Shown piece by piece: positions 17,848 to 25,984 of a DNA stretch of 36,851 bases. This DNA is from Deltaproteobacteria bacterium (GTDB taxonomy: Bacteria > Myxococcota_A > UBA9160 > SMWR01): positions 1-36,851 of the forward strand of contig JAHEJV010000008.1 in NCBI GenBank assembly GCA_024638705.1. Reading direction: 5' to 3'. The position numbers and the translations under genes were made by a program. The first letter of the stretch is position 1, and each line of letters begins with the position of its first letter. Below the pieces are notes generated by a model. The model did no database searches. It was not told the origin of the DNA and saw nothing but the letters and a program-made list of their open reading frames with translations.

Positions 17848-17906
17848 TTTTCGTCCTGCGAGATGGCGATTTTCGTCTTGTCAAAAGACGAAAACAAGAC
17901 GAAAAT
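17848..17906 (+). promoter_or_regulatory. imuA promoter/operator: inverted repeat TTTTCGTCTT-N5-AAGACGAAAA with extra half-sites
   Basis: Four half-sites are seen: TTTTCGTCCT at 17848-17857, TTTTCGTCTT at 17870-17879, AAGACGAAAA at 17885-17894 and again at 17896-17905. The middle two form a perfect 10-bp inverted repeat with a 5-nt spacer. The outer sites are 22 and 11 bp away, whole helical turns. A possible promoter overlaps them: TTGTCA (17878-17883), 17 bp, GAAAAT (17901-17906), 10 nt before the imuA ATG. The same GAAAAT-containing half-site precedes dnaE2. It fits an SOS-type operator; the binding protein is inferred. Confidence 0.7.
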
Positions 17907-17916
17907 CGAAGATCCC

Positions 17917-18645
17917 ATGTCCCCCTCGCCCCCCGCGAAGGCCCGGGTCGCCCACGCGCGGCCCGGCCTGGCGCGCTTGCTGCGCGACCTCGGTCCCGAA
18001 CTCCAACGCGCCACCCAGTGCGCGAGCGACGAGCGCGAAGGCGTTCTCGCCACCGGTCTCCCCGCCCTCGACACCCTGGTCGACGGCGGCCTCGCCCGCG
18101 GGCGGCTCAGCGAGATCCACGGGCCGCCCTCTTCCGGCCGCACCTCGGTCGCCCTCTCCCTCCTGGCGCACACGACCGCGCGGGGCGCGCTCGCGGGATG
18201 GATCGACGGAGGCGACGCCTTCCACCCCGCTTCGGCGCAGGCCGCCGGTGTCGATCTCGAACGCGTCCTCTGGGTGCGGCCCCCGGGCGTCGCCGAGAGC
18301 GTGCGCTGCGCCGAGCGTCTGCTCGCGGCGCGCGGCTTCGCCGCGGTGGGGATCGATGTCGGCGGACGGGAACCAGAATGGGAAGCCCAGCCGACGGCGG
18401 TCTGGCAACGCCTGGTCCGCGCGGCGGCGGCCAGCGCGACGGCCCTGGTGGTGCTCTCCGGTCTGCAGCGGGTGACCGGCTCCTTCGCCGACCTCGCGCT
18501 CACCCTGCGCGCCACCCGCGCGCGCTTCACCGGCACGCCGAGCCTCTTCGAGGGGCTCGAGATCGAGGCCGCCGTGACGCGGCGACGACGCGGACCGCTG
18601 CGCGGCCCCGTCTCGGTGCGACTCCGCTCGGCGTCGGCGGCGTGA
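17917..18645 (+). CDS. imuA: ImuA, RecA-like accessory protein of the mutasome
   Basis: 242 residues. The N-terminal region and LATGLPALDTLVDGGLARGR plus LSEIHGPPSSGRTSVALSLL resemble ImuA/RecA-like proteins, in which GPPSSGRTS is a Walker A-like loop (lysine replaced by Arg). The C-terminal part (LVVLSGLQRVTGSFADLALT, then LRATRARFTGTPSLFEGLEI) matches ImuA rather than SulA. ImuA works with ImuB and DnaE2 in SOS-induced mutagenic translesion synthesis. I use the ATG at 17917, just after the operator. An in-frame ATG at 17863 would place the operator inside the gene. imuB starts 22 bp downstream. Confidence 0.85.
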   Translation: MSPSPPAKARVAHARPGLARLLRDLGPELQRATQCASDEREGVLATGLPALDTLVDGGLARGRLSEIHGPPSSGRTSVALSLLAHTTARGALAGWIDGGDAFHPASAQAAGVDLERVLWVRPPGVAESVRCAERLLAARGFAAVGIDVGGREPEWEAQPTAVWQRLVRAAAASATALVVLSGLQRVTGSFADLALTLRATRARFTGTPSLFEGLEIEAAVTRRRRGPLRGPVSVRLRSASAA

Positions 18646-18667
18646 CCGTGTTGCAGCGGTCCTGGCC

Positions 18668-20248
18668 ATGTCGGAGCGCCGCATCGCCTGCGCCCGCATC
18701 GCCGACCTTCCGCTCGCCGCCGAGTGGCGCGCCCACCCCGAGTGGCGCGGCCAGCCACTCGTCGTCGCCGAGGGCGAGGGGGCGCGCGCCGAGCTGATCT
18801 CCGTATCGCCGGAGGCCGCCCGGGTCGGCGTGCGCCGCGGCGCCAGCGTCGCGCACGCCCGCAGCGTCTGCGCGGAGCTCGTGGTGCGCGTGGTATCGCC
18901 CGCGTCGGGTCGCGCGGCGCGCGACACCCTGCTCGACGCCGCCCTCGCCTGCGCCCCGCGCGCCCGCCTCGCGGCGCCGGACCGCGGCGCGTTCGCGAAC
19001 GAAGCCGCCGTGTTCGTCGACGCGTCGGGCATCCAGTCGCTGTTCCGCTCGGAAGCCGGCTTCGCCACTGCGCTCGCCGCGCGCATCCGCGGGCTCGGCC
19101 TGCCCGCCGATGTCGCCATCGCGTCTTCGTGCAGCGTCGCGCGCATCGCGGCGCGCCAGATCGGAGTGGCCGACACCGATCCGTGTCGTAGCGAGGCATC
19201 CGAAGGACGCGTCCTCACGCTGCCCCCGGAACGCGAGCGCGCCTTCCTCGCGCCCCTGCCGATCGACCTGCTCGCCCCCGACGACGCCCTCGCCGGATCC
19301 CTCACCCGCTTCGGCGTGCATCGCGTGCGCGACCTGCTCGCCCTGCCCCGGCGCGGTCTCACCCACCGGCTCGGCAAGGACGCCCTCGGGCTGATCCGCC
19401 TCGCGGAAGGACGCGCGCAGGAGCCGCCCCTCCCCGAACTGCGCGAGACGCGCCTGGCCGAGGCGATCGATCTCGAAACGCCGGCCGAACGGATCGAGCC
19501 GCTGCTCTTCGTGTTGCAGGGCCTGCTGTCGCGCCTGCTCGAGCGCCTCGACGCGCGTCACCTCGGCTGCGGCGATCTCGCGCTCCAGCTCGACCTCGAC
19601 GGCGGCGGTCGCGACGCGCGCCAGATCGGCGTCGCCGCACCCACCGCCGACCTGCGCGTCCTCGTCCGCCTCCTGCGACACGCGCTCGAGTCCCGCGCGA
19701 TCGCGGCGCCGGTGCTCGGTGTATCGATCGAAACCCGGGGACGTCCGCTGCGTCGCGACCAGCTCGATCTGTTCCGGCCCGCGGGTCCGGCGCCCGCCGT
19801 GTTAGGCGAGACCCTCGCCGCGCTGCAGAGCCTGTGCGGCGAGGAGCGGATCGGCGCGCCGCTCGCCCCCGACAGTCACCACCCCGACGCCGAGGGGCTG
19901 CTCCCCTTCGCGCCTTCGCCGGCGTCTCCGGCCGCGAACGGACCCCCTCGGTCCGGCGGCGCCGGCGACGCGCTCGCCACCGGTGCCCTCGCCCTGCGCG
20001 CGCTGCGCCCCCCGCTCCCGGCCCAGGTGCGATCGCAGCAGCACCGCCCGGTGTGGCTGCGCAGCGCCGTCGCGAATGGTCGCGTCGTGCGCTGCGCCGG
20101 CCCGTGGCGCACGACGGGGGGCTGGTGGTCGCCCGAGGGACGCTTCGCCTTCGACCACTTCGACGTCCAAAGCGAGGATGGTGTGGTGGTTCGGCTCCGA
20201 TTCGACCACGTCGGACGCGTCTGGCAGATCGACGCCCTCTACGACTGA
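18668..20248 (+). CDS. imuB: ImuB, Y-family polymerase-like mutasome scaffold
   Basis: 526 residues of the ImuB branch of Y-family polymerases, which lack catalytic acidic residues and act as a hub between ImuA, DnaE2 and the beta clamp. The N-terminal palm has ACARIADLPLAAEWRAHPEW where active polymerases have a DMDxFF motif, so the first metal-binding Asp is missing. The fingers/thumb region includes the helix-hairpin-helix part FGVHRVRDLLALPRRGLTHR. A canonical clamp-binding motif QLDLF is at 365-369 (RRDQLDLFRPAG). The C-terminal tail (RPVWLRSAVANGRVV, SEDGVVVRLRFDHV, WQIDALYD) is typical. It forms an operon with imuA. Confidence 0.92.
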   Translation: MSERRIACARIADLPLAAEWRAHPEWRGQPLVVAEGEGARAELISVSPEAARVGVRRGASVAHARSVCAELVVRVVSPASGRAARDTLLDAALACAPRARLAAPDRGAFANEAAVFVDASGIQSLFRSEAGFATALAARIRGLGLPADVAIASSCSVARIAARQIGVADTDPCRSEASEGRVLTLPPERERAFLAPLPIDLLAPDDALAGSLTRFGVHRVRDLLALPRRGLTHRLGKDALGLIRLAEGRAQEPPLPELRETRLAEAIDLETPAERIEPLLFVLQGLLSRLLERLDARHLGCGDLALQLDLDGGGRDARQIGVAAPTADLRVLVRLLRHALESRAIAAPVLGVSIETRGRPLRRDQLDLFRPAGPAPAVLGETLAALQSLCGEERIGAPLAPDSHHPDAEGLLPFAPSPASPAANGPPRSGGAGDALATGALALRALRPPLPAQVRSQQHRPVWLRSAVANGRVVRCAGPWRTTGGWWSPEGRFAFDHFDVQSEDGVVVRLRFDHVGRVWQIDALYD

Positions 20249-20297
20249 TCCCAGGCGGTGCCCGTCCGCCGCGGACGTCGGTTTGCCCGAGATCGGC

Positions 20298-20303
20298 TAT
20301 AAA
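20298..20303 (+). promoter_or_regulatory. Possible -10 element (TATAAA) upstream of the PmtA-like gene
   Basis: TATAAA is an AT-rich island 54 bp before the TTG start of the methyltransferase gene. There is no convincing -35 at normal spacing. Confidence 0.25.
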
Positions 20304-20357
20304 GTGCCGGTCTCGTTTCCCACCTGCCCCGCCCAAATCGTCTCGGAGGACCCTCGC

Positions 20358-20972
20358 TTGTCCACGGCCAACCACTCCCCCCTGCGCCCGCAGCACGACG
20401 ACCGCCTCGCCTTCTTCCGCGGCTTCCTCAAGCGCCCGAAGGAAGTCGCGTCGATCATCCCGAGCTCCCGCTTCCTCGAGCGCCGCGTCATGCGCGCCAC
20501 CCGCGCCGACGAGGCCGACCTGATCGTCGAGCTCGGCCCCGGCACCGGCGGCACCACGCGCGCCCTGCTCGCCGCGATGAAGCCCGACGCGAAGCTGCTC
20601 GCCATCGAGATCAACCCGCACTTCGTCGAAGTGCTCGGACGCTGGCAGGATCCGCGCCTGATCGTCGCCGAAGGCAGCGCCACCGACATCCGCCAGATCC
20701 TCGCCAAGCACGAGCTCGGCGCGCCCGACGTCGTCGTGTCCGGCATCCCGTTCTCGACGATGGAGCGCCCGATCGGCCGCGACATCCTGCGCGCCGTCCA
20801 CGATGTCCTCGAGCCCGGCGGTGCGTTCGTCGCCTACCAGGTGCGCGACCGCGTCCACACCCTCGGCCGCGAAGTCTTCGGCCGCGCCATGATCCAGCGC
20901 GAGCTCCTCAACGTCCCCCCGATGCGCATCTATCGCTGGGAAAAGCAAGCCGGCGAAGCCGGCGCGCAGTGA
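20358..20972 (+). CDS. PmtA-like phospholipid N-methyltransferase / class I SAM methyltransferase
   Basis: 204 residues with a TTG start placed by a good ribosome-binding site (GGAGGA, 20345-20350). FLKRPKEVASIIPSSRFLER matches the membrane-associated amphipathic start of PmtA-type proteins. SAM motif I is IVELGPGTGGTTRALLAAMK, followed by LLAIEINPHF and DVVVSGIPFSTM. Members methylate phosphatidylethanolamine or related lipids, and dimethyladenosine transferases share the fold. The native protein seems to end near YRWEK. The final residues QAGEAGAQ and the TGA stop are encoded by the start of repeat copy F, where C-to-T in CAGCGAG creates the stop. Confidence 0.75.
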   Translation: MSTANHSPLRPQHDDRLAFFRGFLKRPKEVASIIPSSRFLERRVMRATRADEADLIVELGPGTGGTTRALLAAMKPDAKLLAIEINPHFVEVLGRWQDPRLIVAEGSATDIRQILAKHELGAPDVVVSGIPFSTMERPIGRDILRAVHDVLEPGGAFVAYQVRDRVHTLGREVFGRAMIQRELLNVPPMRIYRWEKQAGEAGAQ

Positions 20973-21064
20973 GCCGAAGGCGAACGAAGTCAAAAGACGG
21001 CCTCCGTCTCCCCTGACACCTCCGCCCCCAGAATCATCGAGCCCGCTCCCGCAACGAACACCGC
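20945..21064 (+). repeat. Dispersed repeat, full copy F, overlapping the 3' end of the methyltransferase gene
   Basis: About 120 bp with head stem GCCGGC-GAA-GCCGGC, second hairpin GCC-GAA-GGC, a 39-bp spacer, and tail GAATCATCGAGCCCG to ACGAACACCGCA. The consensus CAGCGAG is CAGTGAG here, giving the gene's TGA. The rest of the gap to the next gene (to 21174) shows no gene. Confidence 0.88.
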
Positions 21065-21174
21065 AAAGGCGCTCCTCGCGATCCCCGCCCGGCTCAAGTC
21101 CAACGCCCACGCGCCGATACGACTCCTGTTGCATCCGGATGAGCCCGTAGAGCGGGCCGCCACCGGAGGAGCCG

Positions 21175-22122
21175 GTGTCGATCGAACTCAGCGTGGTCCT
21201 GCCGATCTTCAACGAGGCGCAGAACCTCGCCCCGCTGCTCGATCGGATCCGCGCGGCACTCGACCCGCTCGAGATCGGGTACGAGATCGTCTGCGTCGAC
21301 GACGGCTCGACCGACGAGACCGCAGATCGACTCGCGACGCTCTCGGTCGCCGACCCGCGCGTGCGTCCGCTCCTGCTGACGCGCAACTTCGGCAAGGAGG
21401 CGGCGCTCGAGGCCGGGCTCGAGTCGGCCGTCGGTGAGGCCGCCGTCTTCCTCGACGCCGACCTCCAGCATCCGCCCGAATTGATCCCGCAGATGGTGGA
21501 GCTCTGGCGGGAACAGGGCGTCGATGTCGTCGACGCGTGCAAGCGCTCGCGCGGCGACGAGGGACCGCTGCACCGCGCCGCCGCGAAGCTCTTCCACGCG
21601 CTGCTGGGCGCGTCGGTGGACCGCGACCTGCGCGGGTCGTCCGACTTCAAGCTGCTCTCGCGCGATGCGATCGACACGATCGCATCGCTGCCCGAACGCA
21701 CCCGCTACTTCCGCGGGCTCGTGCACTGGATCGGCTTCGAGACCGCCCGTCTCGAGTTCGACGTCGAGGCGCGCAGCGCCGGGACGACGGGTTGGAGCCG
21801 CCTCGCGCTGCTGCGCTACGGCATCGACAGCCTGCTCTCCTTCACGACATTGCCGCTCGTGATCATCGCCGTCGCCGGCCTCGGCACCACGGTCGTCGGC
21901 GCGATGCTCGGCTGCGTCGCGCTCTATCAGTGGGCCACGGGCACCGCGGTGAGCGGCTTCACCACGGTGATCGGGCTCCTCACGCTCTTCTCGGGCCTGA
22001 TCCTCTCGAGCCTCGGCACGATGTCGCTCTATCTCGCGCGGCTCGTCGAGGAGGCGAAGGCGCGTCCGCTCTTCCTGATCCGGCCTGCGAAGAAGCCCGA
22101 GCCGCCGGCGGCTCGCCGGTGA
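21175..22122 (+). CDS. Family 2 glycosyltransferase, polyprenyl-phosphate sugar type, with two TM helices
   Basis: 315 residues, GTG start behind GGAGGA. The GT-A fold signature is ELSVVLPIFNEAQNLAPLL then EIVCVDDGSTDETAD (VDDGSTD 41-47), with the metal-binding DADLQHP at 94-100. The C-terminus has two membrane segments (LPLVIIAVAGLGTTVVGAML and FTTVIGLLTLFSGLILSSLG). This is the GtrB/ArnC/DPM1-like plan: transfer of a sugar from a nucleotide donor to a polyprenyl phosphate on the cytoplasmic face. The stop overlaps the next start (GTGA), so it is translationally coupled to a TMTC-like protein, a plausible user of the lipid-linked sugar. Confidence 0.9.
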   Translation: MSIELSVVLPIFNEAQNLAPLLDRIRAALDPLEIGYEIVCVDDGSTDETADRLATLSVADPRVRPLLLTRNFGKEAALEAGLESAVGEAAVFLDADLQHPPELIPQMVELWREQGVDVVDACKRSRGDEGPLHRAAAKLFHALLGASVDRDLRGSSDFKLLSRDAIDTIASLPERTRYFRGLVHWIGFETARLEFDVEARSAGTTGWSRLALLRYGIDSLLSFTTLPLVIIAVAGLGTTVVGAMLGCVALYQWATGTAVSGFTTVIGLLTLFSGLILSSLGTMSLYLARLVEEAKARPLFLIRPAKKPEPPAARR

Positions 22123-23798
22123 GCACGGACACGACGGCAGAACCGACACACGAAAGCGTCGACCCCAAGGAGCCCTGGCTCCCCTTCGCCGTGCTCTTCC
22201 TCGTCGCGCTCGTGTATGCGCCCTCGCTCGGCGGCGACTGGATCTGGGACGACGTCTACCAGTTCCGCGACAACCCGGCGATCACGCAGCCCGGCGTGTT
22301 GCTGACGTCCGACATCTGGTCGCCCACGGGACATGCGGATCCCCGGAACACGCCCGCCTATCGCCCGCTCGCGATGGTGAGTCACGTCCCCGGCCAGACA
22401 CTGTGGCCCGGCCCGGCGATCGAGCGCGTAGTGAATCTCGCGCTGCACGCACTGATCGTCCTCGGCGTCGCACTCCTGGCCGCGGCACTCGGCGCGAGCC
22501 GACGCGCCGCTTGGTTCGGCGCGCTGCTGCTCGGCGTCCACCCCGCGGCCGTCGAGGGCGTGGCGTGGATCAGCTCGCGCGGCGACCTCCTGGGCACGGC
22601 GCTCCTGGTCTACGGACTGCTCGCCGTCTGCCGCGAGCGACCGTTCGCCGCAGGCCTGTGTCTCGCGGTCGCCCCGTTCTGCAAGGAGACCTGGCTGCTC
22701 GCGCCGGTCGCGGCGGGACTCTGGTGGATCGGTACGGGGCGCGGCTCGTGGTCGACGCTGGGCATCGGCGCCTTCGGCGGTGCGGCCTATCTCGCCGTCC
22801 GCGCCGCGCTCGACATCCCGGTGCCGACGGACGCAGCGTCCCACGCTCCGACGGAACTCCTCGGCGCGGTCGGCGCCGTGGCGACACGCGGCCTCGAGCT
22901 GCTCGTCGTGCCGACGGCGCCCGACGCCGTGCCCCCGCTGACCCTTCGGCCCACCCTCGGCGCGGCCGCACTCGTCCTCGGAATCGCCGCGATCGCGGCC
23001 CTGCCGCGACGCCGCTGGCTCGCACCGATCGTCGCGACGCTCCCGCTGCTCGCGCTGGCCGCGCCCGCCTCGCTCGCGAACGGCCTGATCGCCGACCGCT
23101 ACTTCACCGTCGTCGCCGCGGGGCTCGCCGTCGCGGCCGCGCTCGCGTTCGACGCCGCGCGCTCCGCGGGTGCGAACCGCTGGGCCCCGGCGCTCCTCGC
23201 CCTCCCGCTCGCGCTCGCGCCCTTCGCCGCGCATCGCGCACAGGACTGGACGAGCGCCGCGCGGCTGTTCGACGCCAGCCTCGACCGACACCCCGACAAC
23301 CCGCGCGCCCTGTTCCACCGCGGCCACGCCTACCACACGATCGACGGCGACTGCGTCGCCGCGATTCCGTTCTACGAGCGCGCGATGGCCACGGAAGAAC
23401 GCGCCGGCAACAACCTCCAGGCGTGCCTGATCACGCTCGGACGGCTCGAGCGCGCGGCCGCGCTCGGCCCCGAGCTCGTGGAACGCGATCCGTTCCGCGC
23501 CACGCCTGCCCTGAACACCGGCCGCGCGCTCGCGGTGCTGGGCCGCGCCGAAGAAGCCGAGCCCTGGGTGCGCGAGGCGCTGCGCCGCGACCCGCAAGCG
23601 AAGCGCGCCCACGTCCTGCTCGGCAACGTGCGCGGCATGCAGGGCGACTACGCCGGTGCACTCGAACACTTCGAGCGGGCCCTCGCGATCGCGCCCGGCG
23701 ATGCCGATGCCCGGCGCGGCGCGGCGATCGCAGCGCGTCATCTCGCCTCCCCGGCGGCTTCGCTCGCGCCCACGCGCGCCGAACAGGACGCCTCGTGA
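22119..23798 (+). CDS. Polytopic membrane protein with C-terminal TPR repeats, TMTC-like putative glycosyltransferase
   Basis: 559 residues. The N-terminal part is a multi-spanning domain beginning PFAVLFLVALVYAPSLGGDW, with WIWDDVYQFRDNPAI (first loop with the acidic pair of GT-C/TMTC enzymes) and HPAAVEGVAWISSRGDLLGT, a segment typical of the TMTC/DUF1736 family. Around ten hydrophobic segments follow. From about residue 385, TPR units appear (FDASLDRHPDNPRALFHRGH; AHVLLGNVRGMQGDYAGALE; HFERALAIAPGDADARRG). TMTC proteins transfer mannose from a lipid donor to protein, so the upstream glycosyltransferase may make that donor (inference). The gene overlaps both neighbours by 4 bp. Confidence 0.82.
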   Translation: MSTDTTAEPTHESVDPKEPWLPFAVLFLVALVYAPSLGGDWIWDDVYQFRDNPAITQPGVLLTSDIWSPTGHADPRNTPAYRPLAMVSHVPGQTLWPGPAIERVVNLALHALIVLGVALLAAALGASRRAAWFGALLLGVHPAAVEGVAWISSRGDLLGTALLVYGLLAVCRERPFAAGLCLAVAPFCKETWLLAPVAAGLWWIGTGRGSWSTLGIGAFGGAAYLAVRAALDIPVPTDAASHAPTELLGAVGAVATRGLELLVVPTAPDAVPPLTLRPTLGAAALVLGIAAIAALPRRRWLAPIVATLPLLALAAPASLANGLIADRYFTVVAAGLAVAAALAFDAARSAGANRWAPALLALPLALAPFAAHRAQDWTSAARLFDASLDRHPDNPRALFHRGHAYHTIDGDCVAAIPFYERAMATEERAGNNLQACLITLGRLERAAALGPELVERDPFRATPALNTGRALAVLGRAEEAEPWVREALRRDPQAKRAHVLLGNVRGMQGDYAGALEHFERALAIAPGDADARRGAAIAARHLASPAASLAPTRAEQDAS

Positions 23799-24664
23799 CT
23801 CCCGTCGAAGGCGGCGCGATCGCAACCGAACGCGCGGCGTGTCCCCTCTGCGGGGCGGCAGCGCATCATCCGCTCTACCCGCCGGCCGCGTTCGCGCCGT
23901 ACGGCGTCGTGCGCTGCGACGCGTGTCGCTTCGTCTTCCTCTCCCCGCGGCCACCGGAGCGCGCGCTCCGCGCGATCTACGAGAGCGGCGCCTACTACGA
24001 AGCGTCCGGCGACGAGGGATATGCGAGCTACGACGAGCAGGAAGAGGCGCTGCGCCTGACCTTCCGCCGCGTGATGCGCACGCTCGCGCGGCGCGGCCTC
24101 ACCGGCGGCGATCTCCTCGAGGTGGGTTGCGGTTTCGGCTTCCTGCTCGACGAGGCGCGCGGCCACTTCGCGCGCCGCCACGGCACCGAGATGTCGCCCC
24201 AGGCCGCCGCCGCGGCGGCCAAACGCGCCGACCACGTCGAGGTGGGCGATGCGATGCAGGCCCCGCGCGATGCGACCTACAACGTCGTGCTCTCGAGCCA
24301 GGTCATCGAACACGCGCATCGCCCGGTCGACTTCCTGGCCGATCAGCTCGCACGGCTGCGTCCCGGCGGCGCGCTCGTCGTGGCGACACCGTGGATGGGG
24401 AGCCCCTGGCAGCGCGTCCTCGGCAGCCGCTGGCCCTCCTTCAAGGTGCCCGAGCACGTGTGTTATTTCGATCGCGCGGCGCTGCACGGGCTGCTCGAAC
24501 GGATCGGACTCGTCGGGATCGAACGACTGCCGTGGCCGCACGCCTTCCCGCTCTCGCTGGTGGCGGCGAAGTTCGGCGCATCGCTTCCCGACGCGATCGG
24601 CCGGCGGCCGGTGTGGATCCCGGGCACGACGCTCGCCATGGTCGGGCGCAAGCCGCTCGTCTAG
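23795..24664 (+). CDS. Class I SAM methyltransferase with N-terminal zinc-ribbon-like segment
   Basis: 289 residues, GTG start in a GTGA overlap with the TPR gene. The N-terminus has CPLCGAA (from about residue 16) and later CDACRFVFLSPRP, a four-Cys zinc-ribbon-like pair common in methyltransferases of glycan and sugar clusters. The SAM site is LLEVGCGFGFLLDEARGHFA, followed by SSQVIEHAHRPVDFLADQ and LRPGGALVVATPW. The target may be a sugar or glycan made by the operon (inference). The 3' end shares a CTAG with dinB's stop on the other strand. Confidence 0.85.
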   Translation: MTPVEGGAIATERAACPLCGAAAHHPLYPPAAFAPYGVVRCDACRFVFLSPRPPERALRAIYESGAYYEASGDEGYASYDEQEEALRLTFRRVMRTLARRGLTGGDLLEVGCGFGFLLDEARGHFARRHGTEMSPQAAAAAAKRADHVEVGDAMQAPRDATYNVVLSSQVIEHAHRPVDFLADQLARLRPGGALVVATPWMGSPWQRVLGSRWPSFKVPEHVCYFDRAALHGLLERIGLVGIERLPWPHAFPLSLVAAKFGASLPDAIGRRPVWIPGTTLAMVGRKPLV

Positions 24665-25902
24665 GACGTCGAATCGTCCTCGCCGCGTTTGTGTTGGAGC
24701 GAGAGGCCGGAGCGTGCGGCGGGGCGGGCGTCACCCCGCACGACGGCGCTGTTGCCGAAGCGGTCGGCGATCGTGTCGAGGGCGCGGTTCAGGCGGGCCC
24801 GGCGCTCGTCGCGCGGTGCCGCGAAGAGCGCGAGCTGGCCGGTGTCGGCACTCACCAGGTTCGTCGCGCCGACGCCGAGCAACCGGACCGGTTCGGTGAG
24901 CGCGGCGCGCGACAGGAGCCGGGTCGCGACCCGGGAGAGCGTCGCGCCGTCGTCGCTGGCGTCGGCGAGGGTCGCGCGCCGCGTGAGCAGCGGATAGCCG
25001 CGCGGCCCGGCGGCCACGCGGCGCGCGAGCTTGAGCTTCAGCACGACGGTGCGCGCGCGCAGCCGGTCGCGTCGCAGACGCCGCGCGACGGATTCGGCGT
25101 GCGTGATCAGCGCCGACTCGAGCACCTCGCGCGACGAGACGTCCTCGCCGAAGGTGTTCTCCTCGCTGTACGACACCGCATCCCGGTAGGGCTCCACCTC
25201 GGAGAGGTCGCGGCCGCGCCCGAGACGCGCGAGCGCGAGACCCCAGTCGCCGAGGCGCGCTTCGAGCGCGCGAGGGTCGGCGCGGACGAGATCGTCGATC
25301 GTCTCGAAGCCCGCCTCGTGCAGGCGCCGTTCGGCGACGGGACCGACGCCCCAGATGCGACGCACGGTCAGCGGCGCGAGGAATTCGCGCACGCCGTCGC
25401 GGGGCACTTCGAGGAGTCCGTCGGGCTTTCCGAGGTCACTCGCGATCTTCGCCACCATCTTCACCGGGGCGATCCCGACCGACACGACGAGGCCGGTCTC
25501 CTCGGCGACGGCCTTCTTCAACGCTTCGCCCACTGCGCGCGGCGGGCCCCACAGGCGTTCCGTGCCGGTGAGGTCGAGGAAGGCCTCGTCGAGGGAGAGC
25601 CCCTGCACGACGGGCGTGAAGCGGCGGAAGATCTCGAAGATGCGCTTGCTCTCGGCGGCATAGCGCGACATCGATCCGCCGACGAAGACGAGATCGGGGC
25701 AGCGGCGCTTCGCCTCGATGCTCGGCATCGCCGAGTGCACGCCGAAGACGCGCGCCTCGTAGCTCGCAGCCGAGACGACGCCGCGCGGGCCGTCGCCGCC
25801 GACGGCGACCGGGCGTCCGCGCAGCTCGGGATGGTCGCGCTGCTCGATCGACGCGTAGAAGGCGTCCATGTCGGCGTGGAGCACGACGCGGGGGGCGTGC
25901 AT
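24661..25902 (-). CDS. dinB: DNA polymerase IV (Y-family, DinB)
   Basis: 413 residues. Catalytic acids are present: VVLHADMDAFYASIEQRDHP (first Asp) and LSLDEAFLDLTG (SxDE). YEARVFGVHSAMPSIEAKRR is the family's fingers segment, and VGIAPVKMVAKIASDLGKPD is also typical. The clamp-binding motif QLALF is at 356-360. The enzyme performs error-prone or bypass synthesis over damaged bases. Unlike ImuB it keeps the active site, so the window carries both an active and an inactive Y-family protein. I see no copy of the imuA/dnaE2 operator in the 82-bp divergent gap to pepF, so its control may differ. Confidence 0.95.
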   Translation of the reverse strand: MHAPRVVLHADMDAFYASIEQRDHPELRGRPVAVGGDGPRGVVSAASYEARVFGVHSAMPSIEAKRRCPDLVFVGGSMSRYAAESKRIFEIFRRFTPVVQGLSLDEAFLDLTGTERLWGPPRAVGEALKKAVAEETGLVVSVGIAPVKMVAKIASDLGKPDGLLEVPRDGVREFLAPLTVRRIWGVGPVAERRLHEAGFETIDDLVRADPRALEARLGDWGLALARLGRGRDLSEVEPYRDAVSYSEENTFGEDVSSREVLESALITHAESVARRLRRDRLRARTVVLKLKLARRVAAGPRGYPLLTRRATLADASDDGATLSRVATRLLSRAALTEPVRLLGVGATNLVSADTGQLALFAAPRDERRARLNRALDTIADRFGNSAVVRGDARPAARSGLSLQHKRGEDDSTS

Positions 25903-25942
25903 GACGATTCAGCGTACACGAAGCGCGGCCGATGGCTCGGGG

Positions 25943-25948
25943 TATGCT
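25943..25948 (+). promoter_or_regulatory. Possible -10 element (TATGCT) for pepF
   Basis: GGGTATGCT, 36 bp before the pepF ATG in the divergent dinB/pepF gap. The -35 position is not recognisable. Confidence 0.25.
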
Positions 25949-25984
25949 CCGCGCTCGCATCACGCTCACGAGGAACCACGATTC

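Noticed and set aside
16843-18645. 600-codon frame fusing the repeats to imuA
   Set aside because: The part before 17863 is repeat sequence and the wrong frame of purN. Only the ImuA part has recognisable homology, and a promoter/operator precedes its ATG.
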